Positions 1-6,885 of a stretch of 12,768 bases of DNA are shown here, piece by piece. The DNA comes from Ruminococcus sp. UBA3800 (lineage in GTDB: Bacteria > Bacillota > Clostridia > Oscillospirales > Ruminococcaceae), in NCBI GenBank assembly GCA_002368715.1, contig DFEO01000148.1:1-12768 (forward strand), read 5' to 3'. A program made the translations under genes and the position numbers. The number at the start of each line of letters is the position of its first letter. Position 1 is the first letter of the stretch. Under the pieces are notes generated by a model. It was not told where the DNA came from, did not search any database, and saw only the letters and a program-made list of their open reading frames with translations.

Positions 1-7
1 GTTCACC

Positions 8-460
8 TCATAATTTATACTGCATGAAATTATTGTTGTGTGTAAAACCGAAAGCCGTGTACAGCTTGACACCCATATCCGATGCTGTGATCTGAACTGT
101 CCCGCAGCCGTAGTTCCTTGCTTCATCTACCACACGCTTCAAAAGCTCGCTTGCGATGCCTTTACGCCGATATTCCTTGTCGGTGAACATACTCGACAAA
201 AGCCCTATCCTGCCGCTGGGGCAGCCGAAATACGGCGGCTTTTCTACGAATGACATTCCGCTTGTGCCGATGATCTTATCGCCGTCCAAAGCAAGCCACG
301 CCACAAAAGTGCTGTCGGCCATATGCCGTGTGTAATGATCTTTCAGTGCAGGATATAGGTCGATCTCCTCCGCTGCGCCTTCCTCACGAAGCTGGTCGAT
401 CCTCATTCTGATAAACGTATCAAGTTCATTGTCTGTCAGTCTTTTATATTTTATTTCCAT
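8..460 (-). CDS. GNAT family N-acetyltransferase
   Basis: This 150-residue protein is a complete single-domain GNAT acetyltransferase, the fold that moves an acetyl group from acetyl-CoA to an amine. The acetyl-CoA loop is visible near residues 96-101 as RRKGIA, the R/Q-x-x-G-x-G/A motif, after a strand ending SSMFTDKEY. The C-terminal YTAFGF segment is the usual last helix and strand of the fold. The ATG at 458-460 has AAGGAG six bases upstream (467-472 on the plus strand). It begins 23 bases after the stop of the Y-family polymerase on the same strand, and I see no promoter in that gap, so the two are probably co-transcribed and this gene may be SOS-inducible. The substrate cannot be read from the sequence; small molecules such as antibiotics or polyamines, or a protein N-terminus, are all possible. 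The family call is firm and the specificity unknown. Confidence 0.88.
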   Translation of the reverse strand: MEIKYKRLTDNELDTFIRMRIDQLREEGAAEEIDLYPALKDHYTRHMADSTFVAWLALDGDKIIGTSGMSFVEKPPYFGCPSGRIGLLSSMFTDKEYRRKGIASELLKRVVDEARNYGCGTVQITASDMGVKLYTAFGFTHNNNFMQYKL

Positions 461-483
461 AATAAGCTCCTTAAATCATTTTT

Positions 484-1977
484 CTATGCCTTATGTCCGC
501 CGATCTGGCGGTTACGTTCCTTCGCCGTAGCGCCCTCGGTATAATTTGTACCTTTCAGAACGGCATTCTTTCCGAACCTGTGTTTGATCGTGAGCATCGC
601 TTCCTGCAATGCTCTTTCTTTTTCAAGCGCATTCTCATCGTTCTCACGTTCTGCCGCCGCTGTCAGAGTGTCAAAAAGCGAAAGCTGCTCATAGCTCTCG
701 CACTCAGGCACATCCTCCTCACGGATAACATTGCACACCACTAGCGTTATCCGCCTTGCAAGAAGGCTCCTGTCATAGATGCGGTCAAAAAGCTCCATAG
801 TATTGTCTATAAGCTTTCTTGTGGACGAGGTGTGCCTGCAAAGGTTCTGTGTGCCGTGGGCGTGCTTCGGAACTTTGCGCCCGTAATGATCCGATACGAC
901 TTCGCCACGGTAGTGTCCGTCCGCAAGGCTCTCACGGTCATAATTTACAGTCAGAACGATCTGATCCGTCACGAGCCCCTTGTCCACCAGGTCAAGCGAC
1001 AGCATATCCGCCATTTCCCAGACTATCAGCCTGGTGCGTTCGTTATCGCAGGGCTCGGACAGCACCTGCCCCGAGGTTATGCTGCTGCTTGCAGGCCTGT
1101 ATGCTTTCACCTCTGCGATATCGGTAGGCTCTATCCCCCAGGCATGGTCTATCAGCAGCTCTGCGTTCTTGCCGAATTCCTTGTAAAGCACACCTGCGTG
1201 GCTGCGGTTTAGCGAGTGACGGGCAATGTCGCCCATAGTGTGGATGCCGAGCTTTTCGAGCCGTGAGGCTATGCCCTTGCCCACTCTCCAGAAGTCGGTT
1301 ATCGGGGTGTGTGTCCACCAGTTGTCTTTATAGGACTGCTCGTCAAGCTCTGCTATGCGCACCCCGTCACTGTCGGCAGGGATATGCTTCGCAACGATAT
1401 CCATAGCCACCTTGCACAGATACATATTAGTCCCCACACCTGCTGTGGCCGTGATGCCTGTTGTGTTCAGCACATCCTGTATCAGCATACGGGCAAAGCC
1501 GTGGCCGTCGGTGTTGTAAATGTCAAGATACCCCGTAGCGTCAATGAACACCTCGTCTACCGAGTAGGCAAAAATATCCTCGGGAGCAACATATTTGAGG
1601 TAAATGCCGTATATCTGAGAGCTCACCTTCATATAAAGCGACATACGGGGAGGTGCAACTATATAGTCAACAGCAAGAGAAGCATCCTTTGACAGCTCCG
1701 AATAGATATAGCTTTTACTCTCAAGCTTTTTCCCGGGAGCGGTCAGGGCTCTTTCTCTGTTTATCTTTCCCACTTCGGATATGACCTCAAAAAGTCTGGC
1801 TCTGCCCGGTATACCGTAGCTCTTGAGCGGCGGTGAAACAGCAAGGCAGATGGTTTTTTCCGTGCGGCTCTTGTCGGCAACGACGAGATTTGTATCCAGC
1901 GGGTCAAGCCCGCGATCCACACATTCAACACTGGCATAAAACGACTTCAGGTCGATAGCGACATATACCTTGCTCAT
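484..1977 (-). CDS. Y-family DNA polymerase (UmuC/UvrX-like translesion polymerase)
   Basis: This 497-residue protein is a translesion DNA polymerase, which inserts nucleotides opposite damaged bases at low fidelity. The N-terminal palm motif DLKSFYASVE (D9, with the F13/Y14 aromatic steric-gate region) and the second catalytic motif AYSVDEVFID (D141, E142) are intact. A helix-hairpin-helix thumb follows (RVGKGIASRLEKLGI), then a little-finger region. The C-terminal tail, ending QIGGHKA, is one I associate with the clostridial UvrX/UmuC-like branch rather than short DinB. That branch is often plasmid- or element-borne, but no mobile genes are seen here. The ATG at 1975-1977 follows AAGGAAGTGAT, which differs from the full anti-Shine-Dalgarno complement at one base. 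The gene heads an operon with the GNAT gene and has a promoter overlapping a LexA-like box, which fits damage induction. There is no UmuD-like partner in the window. Confidence 0.93.
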   Translation of the reverse strand: MSKVYVAIDLKSFYASVECVDRGLDPLDTNLVVADKSRTEKTICLAVSPPLKSYGIPGRARLFEVISEVGKINRERALTAPGKKLESKSYIYSELSKDASLAVDYIVAPPRMSLYMKVSSQIYGIYLKYVAPEDIFAYSVDEVFIDATGYLDIYNTDGHGFARMLIQDVLNTTGITATAGVGTNMYLCKVAMDIVAKHIPADSDGVRIAELDEQSYKDNWWTHTPITDFWRVGKGIASRLEKLGIHTMGDIARHSLNRSHAGVLYKEFGKNAELLIDHAWGIEPTDIAEVKAYRPASSSITSGQVLSEPCDNERTRLIVWEMADMLSLDLVDKGLVTDQIVLTVNYDRESLADGHYRGEVVSDHYGRKVPKHAHGTQNLCRHTSSTRKLIDNTMELFDRIYDRSLLARRITLVVCNVIREEDVPECESYEQLSLFDTLTAAAERENDENALEKERALQEAMLTIKHRFGKNAVLKGTNYTEGATAKERNRQIGGHKA

Positions 1978-2054
1978 AAGCTCATCACTTCCTTTTCGTT
2001 CCCTCCGTAAACGGCCCGGGCGCCGCCGCAGGGTTTATGATATCCTTTGTTATG

Positions 2055-2083
2055 ATTATACAACAAAACATTTGTTCTGTCAA
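2055..2083 (-). promoter_or_regulatory. Consensus sigma-A promoter of the polymerase-acetyltransferase operon
   Basis: On the minus strand, TTGACA (2078-2083) and TATAAT (2055-2060) are separated by exactly 17 bases. Both hexamers match consensus, so the promoter would be strong unless repressed. Transcription should start near 2048, giving a leader of about 70 bases. That leader contains a GC-rich stretch closed by TAAAC and GTTTA arms (2008-2012 and 2033-2037) that may form a weak hairpin. Confidence 0.88.
2065..2078 (-). promoter_or_regulatory. LexA/DinR-like SOS operator
   Basis: The minus-strand sequence AGAACAAATGTTTT fits 12 of 14 positions of the Bacillus-type SOS box CGAACRNRYGTTYG; only the outermost base on each side differs. 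It fills the spacer between the -35 and -10 hexamers, where a bound repressor would block RNA polymerase. The position and the gene it controls, a translesion polymerase, support the call. Confidence 0.75.
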
Positions 2084-2104
2084 TAGTCTTCCTTGATCTT
2101 CCAT

Positions 2105-2145
2105 AAAAAACCGCCGCACAGCTCTCTGTCTGTGCGGTGGTTTTT
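2105..2145 (-). terminator. Rho-independent terminator of the IdeS-like protease gene
   Basis: Arms 2106-2121 and 2130-2145 form a 16-bp stem with one G-U pair around an 8-base loop. On the minus strand the stem runs into a six-base T tract (2110-2105). It begins eight bases after the protease stop codon. The opposite strand also ends in T residues, so it could work in both directions. It insulates the protease from the SOS promoter just downstream. Confidence 0.92.
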
Positions 2146-2153
2146 GAAAACGG

Positions 2154-3965
2154 TCACTTATTCTTTTTTGATACGATCACAGCTGCTGCGCCGAGGGCAG
2201 CGAGCGCAAGCGTTCCTGCCGCAGCACCCGTGGAGGGGTTGGAAGAGGCTGCGGTGTTTGCTGCGGGCGAGCTCTTAGTGTCAGCATCCTTCTTTGATAC
2301 GGACGCTGTTTCACGGCTGCTGTCCGAGGACACCTCTGTCTGCACTTCAGACGAGCTTTCGGATTCGCTCTCGTAAATGCTGCTCTCTGCCGGTGCATCC
2401 GCCAGTATATTGAAATCGAAGGTCGCTTCCTTGTTGTTGAGATAATAGCTTTCGGATATCGCCTTGTCGGGATTTATCCTGAGTGTCACGGTATAATTTC
2501 CCGGCTCCCATTTCTCGACTATGCCGTCCTTGGTGTTGAGTTTGAGCAGGTAGGATACTTCTGCGTTTGTGAATATATCAGCCTCATGCTTCTCGGTGCC
2601 CGAGTAAACAACGCTGCCGTCAGCCTTGTTTGTGACTGTCCACTCAAAGGTCAGCATATTTCCTCCGGGATAGTCGCTGTTCAGATCGGTGCCTGACTGA
2701 TTTGCGATGAACACATTCAGGTTTATTGCTTCGCTCTGTCCGAACCATTTTGACGAGTCCTCCTCGACACGCTCCTTAAACGGGATCATCTGCGGCTCGG
2801 TGCTGTTGGTGGTGAACATATAGTCTATCACAAGATCGACATTTTCATACTGCTTTTTGCTTCCCTCTGTTTCTGTGTTTTCAGCTATCAGCTCTTCGTC
2901 ATAAAGGGGCATCCCTATCATCCCATAGATCACATATGGCTCGTCAGGGTCATCGCTGTAATTCAGCAGCTCCCAGACGTTGTGTCCGTCGCCGAGCGTC
3001 TTGTAATTGAGATTATACAATGTGTAGGAGTTGGGACGGGCGCTCTTGCAGCCGAGTATCTCTTCGGTGTCGGGTGACTGTGTCGGGTCCAGCTCGAATT
3101 CAGCATTCGCATCATTGTCGCTGTCTATTATCAGCATAGCCTTGTATCTGCTTGCAGGGTCTGTTTCTTCGGGGTCATAAATTATTCCTCCGGCTGTCAC
3201 CGCATGGCAGGCCATACCAATGTAGTCGTCCGAGCAGCCGCCTATCGACAGGCCGAACCCACGGGCGTTCTCGCTTTCCTTGTCAAGGTCAAGAAGGTTT
3301 GAAACAGCGGATGGGTCATCCTTGAGATCATACACCTCATAGACCTGCGAAACGACAAAGTCTTTATCGACACCCGGCTCGGGAGCCTTCTGGTTCACAG
3401 GGAACGTGTGGCTGCCGGCGCCCGATATAAAAAACAATCCGTCAAAGAACCAGTCAAAGCCTTTTTCGGTCTCGCCGCCCTTGTTTATAAAACCGCTTCT
3501 GAAAAAGTCAAACACATCGTCCTCCGAGCCGAAGTTCCTGCTTTTGAACGGGTCGGAATAATTCTGTGCCCAGCCTGTCAGCCACAGCACGTTTGAAGCC
3601 GATGCTGCCCAGCAAAGGTTGCTGTCATAAAGCGGTGATTCCAAGTCAAATTTTTCCGCATCCACAAAGGCGCTGTCGTGTATATACAGCGGTGTGCTCT
3701 CGTCGGTGCGATAGTTATCCTCCACTGCCTTGATAAAAGCGTCCTTGTTGTCTTCTCTCAGGCCTGTCGCTACAAGTCTGAGCTGTTTTCCTTCAATGTT
3801 TATCGGAACGTTGACCGAAATGATATCACCGCTCCGGTCTGCGCCCGTATCAAGGTCTATTTCCGTAAAGCCTTCGTGGCTCGATGCAAAAACTGCCTGT
3901 GTGTGTACCATAGCTGCGGCAAGCGTGAGGGCTGCCGCTGCTGCTGTGATCCTTCTAGCTTTCAT
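2154..3965 (-). CDS. Secreted IdeS/Mac-like cysteine protease with a C-terminal wall-sorting signal
   Basis: The 603-residue protein starts with a signal peptide (basic MKARR, an alanine-rich core, probable cleavage after A-V-F-A at residue 27). The catalytic region is at about residues 90-390. It carries a Cys block, NLCWAASASN (C118), a His block, MACHAVTAGG (H254), and IIDSDNDA (D281, D283). These match the order and spacing of C94, H262, D284 and D286 in streptococcal IdeS, whose last motif is TDSDSNA. An Ig-like, CARDB-like beta domain follows (about 405-521), then a Ser/Glu-rich linker and NPSTG (576-580) with a hydrophobic helix and KKNK tail, a sortase-type anchor. The ATG at 3963-3965 is chosen over an upstream in-frame Met because AGGAGG lies nine bases before it and the signal peptide then begins correctly. 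The IdeS lysine equivalent to K84 is not obvious. Substrate is unproven; immunoglobulin is only one possibility. Confidence 0.8.
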   Translation of the reverse strand: MKARRITAAAAALTLAAAMVHTQAVFASSHEGFTEIDLDTGADRSGDIISVNVPINIEGKQLRLVATGLREDNKDAFIKAVEDNYRTDESTPLYIHDSAFVDAEKFDLESPLYDSNLCWAASASNVLWLTGWAQNYSDPFKSRNFGSEDDVFDFFRSGFINKGGETEKGFDWFFDGLFFISGAGSHTFPVNQKAPEPGVDKDFVVSQVYEVYDLKDDPSAVSNLLDLDKESENARGFGLSIGGCSDDYIGMACHAVTAGGIIYDPEETDPASRYKAMLIIDSDNDANAEFELDPTQSPDTEEILGCKSARPNSYTLYNLNYKTLGDGHNVWELLNYSDDPDEPYVIYGMIGMPLYDEELIAENTETEGSKKQYENVDLVIDYMFTTNSTEPQMIPFKERVEEDSSKWFGQSEAINLNVFIANQSGTDLNSDYPGGNMLTFEWTVTNKADGSVVYSGTEKHEADIFTNAEVSYLLKLNTKDGIVEKWEPGNYTVTLRINPDKAISESYYLNNKEATFDFNILADAPAESSIYESESESSSEVQTEVSSDSSRETASVSKKDADTKSSPAANTAASSNPSTGAAAGTLALAALGAAAVIVSKKNK

Positions 3966-4218
3966 TTTCTTCTTCCTCCTGATACTGATATGATCGCCCG
4001 ATACGCAGGGAGTGTCACAGGGTGGCACTTATCTGCGGTCAAATAAAAAATATATTACAGAATGTGACCGGCAGGATATCGTTCGGCTTTCTGCCGGTCT
4101 TTGACGCATCCTATGATAGCATACCAAACCTTGCAGGTTCCTTGCAAGCTGTTGTCAGCTTTTTTTGCCATGAAGCCTGATATTTAAGCGTTTTAGCCGA
4201 TGCTTCAAGTATATGACA
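3966..4218 (-). other. Long structured 5' leader of the protease gene
   Basis: If the promoter at 4225-4253 is used, the protease mRNA has about 250 untranslated bases. On the minus strand it can form several hairpins in order: AAGCTG/CAGCTT (4146-4161), AACCT/AGGTT (4127-4139), TATG/CATA near 4113-4124, and a perfect 9-bp stem GACCGGCAG/CTGCCGGTC (4066-4074 with 4091-4099). An AT-rich stretch follows, then the ribosome site at 3975-3980. I do not recognise a known riboswitch class. The only cue is the number of local stems, so a regulatory role is inferred. Confidence 0.4.
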
Positions 4219-4224
4219 ATAAAG

Positions 4225-4253
4225 ATTATACCACATAGTAAAAGAAATTTCAA
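4225..4253 (-). promoter_or_regulatory. Probable sigma-A promoter of the protease gene
   Basis: On the minus strand, TTGAAA (4248-4253) and TATAAT (4225-4230) are 17 bases apart. It lies back to back with the plus-strand promoter of the neighbouring GGDEF gene (4272-4300), with about 20 bases between them, so a single regulator could act on both. A weaker extended -10 (TGCTATCAT, about 4113-4121) lies closer to the gene and is an alternative. Confidence 0.65.
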
Positions 4254-4271
4254 TATATATTCACAATTTAC

Positions 4272-4300
4272 TTGACATTATTTCGATAACAGTATATAAT
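4272..4300 (+). promoter_or_regulatory. Consensus sigma-A promoter of the membrane GGDEF gene
   Basis: TTGACA (4272-4277) and TATAAT (4295-4300) are separated by 17 bases, both perfect hexamers. Transcription should begin near 4307, about 29 bases before the chosen ATG. Confidence 0.88.
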
Positions 4301-4335
4301 AAGCATTGATACAGGGTTTGGAAAGGGGGTATAAG

Positions 4336-5280
4336 ATGGAAGAGAGACTGATGCGGCAAAAACTCAGAAGAAAGCAGCGGCTCGTCTGGGGAATGTTGTC
4401 TTCGGCTGCGGCTATGCTGATAGCGGCGGCGGTAGTTTATGTTCTGAAGATACCGACACCCAATCTGCTGCTTCTGACGGTCCTTGTCATATCGACAACT
4501 GTTTACGGATTCAGCGCAGGTGTTACCGGCGGTATTGTCTTTATCGGATATATAATGTTTGCCTATTCAACAGACCACAGTTTTATACATTATACGGATG
4601 AAGAGATCCTGCGGCTGGTGGTCACGGTCGCTGCGGTGATACTGAATGTGTTCGTCATAGGAAAGCTCAAGAGCCGATACACCTCAACTCTTGACCGTCT
4701 GACCCGAGCAAACCAGATCCTTGAAATGGATAACAGCCTGCTCAAAGAATCGACCGATACGGACTCGCTTACCGGGATAATGAACCGCTTTGCGTTTAGG
4801 CGTGACTATGAGAGCTATGAGCACTGTGATGTTCACGTTATGAGGCTGGACATAGATGACTTCGGAGCCATAAACGAAAAGTACGGCCGCTCGGTGGGAG
4901 ATTATGTTCTCAAAAATGTGGGCGCAGTTCTGGAGGCTGCTTTTGAAAAGCACGCCTGCTACCGATACGGAGCGGATGAGTTCCTGGTGGTTGCTGTGGA
5001 TATGAGCGGCGAGAGCTTTATGAAGCATATCAGGGAGCTTTCGGGCGCCTTCAACGAGCTCAGGGAGACCGAGCTTGCGGCAGTGGGGCTGAATTATTCG
5101 GCAGGCTATGTTCACGGCATCGTCGATCATCACGATGACCTCAGGCTTATGCTGAGAACGGCAGAAGACAACCTTAACAAGGCGAGAAGGACCGGCAGAA
5201 ACAAAGTGGTCGGCTCGGAGTATTCAAGAGCGATAATCAAAAAACTGCGCAGAAAAGCCCACGGCGCAAGGATAAGGTAA
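4336..5280 (+). CDS. Membrane-anchored GGDEF-domain protein (putative diguanylate cyclase, GADEF variant)
   Basis: This 314-residue protein has an N-terminal bundle of about four membrane helices (roughly 17-37, 44-57, 60-78, 92-109), reminiscent of the DUF4118 type in sensor kinases. A short coiled linker follows, then a GGDEF domain from DTDSLTGIMNR (141-151) to the C-terminus. Diguanylate cyclases join two GTP to make cyclic di-GMP. The signature here is GADEF (212-216), with alanine replacing the second glycine. The metal aspartate in RLDIDDF is kept, and no RxxD inhibitory site is visible upstream. Activity is therefore uncertain; it could be a weak cyclase or a GTP- or c-di-GMP-binding sensor. 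The ATG at 4336 is preferred because AAAGGGGG lies six bases upstream; an in-frame TTG at 4306 would fall at the transcription start. It stands alone between its own promoter and terminator. Confidence 0.88.
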   Translation: MEERLMRQKLRRKQRLVWGMLSSAAAMLIAAAVVYVLKIPTPNLLLLTVLVISTTVYGFSAGVTGGIVFIGYIMFAYSTDHSFIHYTDEEILRLVVTVAAVILNVFVIGKLKSRYTSTLDRLTRANQILEMDNSLLKESTDTDSLTGIMNRFAFRRDYESYEHCDVHVMRLDIDDFGAINEKYGRSVGDYVLKNVGAVLEAAFEKHACYRYGADEFLVVAVDMSGESFMKHIRELSGAFNELRETELAAVGLNYSAGYVHGIVDHHDDLRLMLRTAEDNLNKARRTGRNKVVGSEYSRAIIKKLRRKAHGARIR

Positions 5281-5308
5281 AGTACGCAAGGGTAAATATG
5301 ATATCCGG

Positions 5309-5344
5309 AAAGGCTGCACGGCATAATAGCTGTGCGGCCTTTTT
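5309..5344 (+). terminator. Rho-independent terminator of the GGDEF gene
   Basis: Arms 5309-5321 and 5330-5342 pair over 13 bp with G-U wobbles around an 8-base loop, ending in five T residues (5340-5344). It lies about 30 bases after the GGDEF stop codon and separates that gene from the glucanase. Confidence 0.85.
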
Positions 5345-5442
5345 CTGCAAAAAACAGTGTCAAAAAATTTGTTTTTTCGTTCAAAGAGTTGATGATGTTG
5401 AAATTTTTCACTAATTCTCGATATATTTATATCTTTACTTTC

Positions 5443-5451
5443 TGCTATAAT
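5443..5451 (+). promoter_or_regulatory. Extended -10 promoter of the beta-glucanase gene
   Basis: TGCTATAAT is a perfect extended -10 element. The -35 position about 17 bases upstream is AT-rich with no good match (ATATTT), which suggests the promoter relies on the TG extension or on an activator. Transcription would begin near 5458, just before the inverted repeat. Confidence 0.65.
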
Positions 5452-5467
5452 GTGACCATCGGAATAG

Positions 5468-5500
5468 ACATAAAGTTTTCCGAATATGCAAACTTTATGT
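5468..5500 (+). repeat. Perfect 11-bp inverted repeat in the glucanase leader
   Basis: ACATAAAGTTT (5468-5478) and AAACTTTATGT (5490-5500) are exact reverse complements around an 11-base spacer. The repeat starts about ten bases downstream of the predicted transcription start and ends about 20 bases before the GGAGG ribosome site. No T tract follows, so it is not a terminator. It could be a repressor operator acting as a roadblock, or a 5' stem that protects the mRNA. Confidence 0.8.
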
Positions 5501-5534
5501 GGCAATCGACTAAATCGAGCGGAGGTAGAAGAAG

Positions 5535-6776
5535 ATGAAATTAAGAAGGATGATAAGTGCTCTTGCGGCAGCGGTAATGGCGCTGAGCGTGGCAATGCCG
5601 ACCTCGGCAGCTTCCAGGTTTACGGGAAGCTACTTCGGCACAGGCTTCGACAGCTATGACTGGGGCAAAATGGAGGCTTCGGACGGCTGGTCGAACGGCG
5701 GTATGTTCAACTGCACATGGAGCAAGGACAATGTTCAGTTCTCGGGCGGAAAGATGAACATCTCCATCACAGGAAATCAGTGGTCCGGCTATAAGGGCGG
5801 CGAATACCGCACCACACAGGCTTTCGGCTTCGGTATGTATGACGTCAGCATGAAGCCGATCAAGAACGTGGGTGTAGTAAGCTCGTTTTTCACTTATACA
5901 GGCCCCTCGGACGGAACTGTCTGGGACGAGATAGACATCGAATTTCTTGGCAAGAACACAAACCAGGTCCAGTTCAATTATTATACCAGAGGTCAGGGCA
6001 ACCACGAGTATGTTTACAACCTTGGCTTTGATGCTTCCCGGTCCTTCCATCAGTATGGCTTCTACTGGGACAGCAGCAGCATAACCTGGTATGTTGACAA
6101 GAAGCCGGTATACACGGCTTACAGAGATATACCTCAGACTCCCGGACGTATTATGATGAATGCATGGAACGGCACGGGTGTTGACGAGTGGCTCGGCCAC
6201 TATAACGGTGTTGCACCGCTCACAGCTCAGTATGACTGGATATCCTATACTGCTCCCACGGGCGGCGGCAGCCGGAACACAGGCAGCAGCAATAACACTA
6301 GCAACAACAATAATAACAACCAGCAGCAGAGCAGCTCCGGCAGCTTCAACGCAGGTCAGAAATACGCTATTAAGAGCGTGAACAGCGGCAAGGCTCTTGA
6401 TGTTTCCTGGGGCAGCAAGGACAACGGTGCGAACGTTCTCCAGTATACCTACAACGGTTATCAGAATCAGAAATGGTATCTCGAAAGGAAATCAAACGGC
6501 TATTATGTTATCAAGTGTGCGAACAGCAACAAGGTGCTGGACGTTGCGTGGGGCAGCAAGGATGACGGCGCAAACGTTCAGCAGTGTGAGTACTACGGCA
6601 ACGACGCACAGCAGTGGGAGCTCCGCAAGGTAGGAAACAGCTATGCTATCATAAACAAGGGAAGCGGCAAGGCACTTGACGTTTCCGGAAAGTCCAAGGC
6701 TGACAACGCTAACGTTCTCCAGTGGAGATACACGGGCGGCGCAAACCAGCTCTGGAACATTGAAGCGGTTTACTGA
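5535..6776 (+). CDS. Secreted GH16 beta-glucanase (lichenase type) with a C-terminal ricin-type CBM13 module
   Basis: This 413-residue secreted enzyme probably cleaves beta-1,3-1,4-glucan (lichenan, cereal glucan) outside the cell. The signal peptide covers about residues 1-25, with cleavage near PTSAA. The GH16 domain spans about 27-240 and holds DEIDIEF with nucleophile E132, D134 and acid/base E136, the unbulged form typical of lichenases. An Asn/Gln/Ser-rich linker (about 243-269) joins it to a beta-trefoil of three repeats of about 46-47 residues (about 270-413). Each repeat has a Gly-Lys-x-Leu-Asp-Val core and a Q-x-W motif (NQKW, QQW, NQLW), as in CBM13 sugar-binding domains. The underlying DNA repeats are visibly similar at a period of about 140 bases. 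The ATG at 5535 has GGAGG nine bases upstream. No dockerin is present, so it is a free enzyme rather than a cellulosome part. Confidence 0.93.
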   Translation: MKLRRMISALAAAVMALSVAMPTSAASRFTGSYFGTGFDSYDWGKMEASDGWSNGGMFNCTWSKDNVQFSGGKMNISITGNQWSGYKGGEYRTTQAFGFGMYDVSMKPIKNVGVVSSFFTYTGPSDGTVWDEIDIEFLGKNTNQVQFNYYTRGQGNHEYVYNLGFDASRSFHQYGFYWDSSSITWYVDKKPVYTAYRDIPQTPGRIMMNAWNGTGVDEWLGHYNGVAPLTAQYDWISYTAPTGGGSRNTGSSNNTSNNNNNNQQQSSSGSFNAGQKYAIKSVNSGKALDVSWGSKDNGANVLQYTYNGYQNQKWYLERKSNGYYVIKCANSNKVLDVAWGSKDDGANVQQCEYYGNDAQQWELRKVGNSYAIINKGSGKALDVSGKSKADNANVLQWRYTGGANQLWNIEAVY

Positions 6777-6790
6777 GCTTCGTAAAAACG

Positions 6791-6834
6791 GCTAAAAAAA
6801 AAGACCTTCTCAGCTGAGAGGGTCTTTTTTTAGC
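6791..6834. terminator. Bidirectional terminator between the convergent glucanase and GGDEF genes
   Basis: GACCTTCTC (6803-6811) pairs with GAGAGGGTC (6816-6824) with one G-U pair around AGCT. The stem is flanked by nine A residues on the left and seven T residues on the right, so both strands end in a U tract. Outer GCTA and TAGC extend it. It mainly serves the glucanase, whose stop codon is at 6774-6776. Confidence 0.88.
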
Positions 6835-6871
6835 AAAAACGGCATATCCCTTTTTTAAAAAGGATATGCCG
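6835..6871 (-). terminator. Terminator of the PAS-GGDEF gene
   Basis: CGGCATATCC (6840-6849) and GGATATGCCG (6862-6871) form a perfect 10-bp stem. On the minus strand it is followed by five T residues (6839-6835). It starts 14 bases after the stop codon of the minus-strand GGDEF gene. With the neighbouring hairpin it forms a tandem terminator pair between convergent genes. Confidence 0.85.
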
Positions 6872-6885
6872 CACGGACCGAATGA

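Noticed and set aside
38..253. Plus-strand open frame opposite the acetyltransferase, and similar frames opposite or overlapping the other genes
   Set aside because: They lie inside well-supported genes in other frames, have no ribosome site, and their translations show no recognisable domain.
484..1977. Integrated mobile element carrying the Y-family polymerase
   Set aside because: This polymerase branch is often element-borne, but no integrase, transposase, attachment repeats or shift in base composition is seen around it.
3966..4028. Longer N-terminus for the protease, starting at 4028
   Set aside because: It would bury the signal peptide behind 21 polar residues and ignore the AGGAGG at 3975-3980 that serves the ATG at 3965.
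4146..4166. Plus-strand hairpin followed by six T residues (AAGCTG/CAGCTT)
   Set aside because: No plus-strand transcript is expected to reach it, and it is better explained as one of the hairpins in the minus-strand protease leader.
4063..4170. Cyclic di-GMP riboswitch in the protease leader
   Set aside because: The neighbouring GGDEF genes make it tempting, and TGCGTCAAAGACC faintly recalls part of the class I motif, but the GCAAACC and tetraloop-receptor segments are absent.
4306..4335. Longer TTG start for the membrane GGDEF protein
   Set aside because: It falls at the predicted transcription start just after the -10 box, while the ATG at 4336 has a strong ribosome site.
5535..6776. Cellulosomal enzyme
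   Set aside because: The C-terminus is a CBM13 beta-trefoil with Q-x-W motifs; no dockerin calcium-binding repeats are present.
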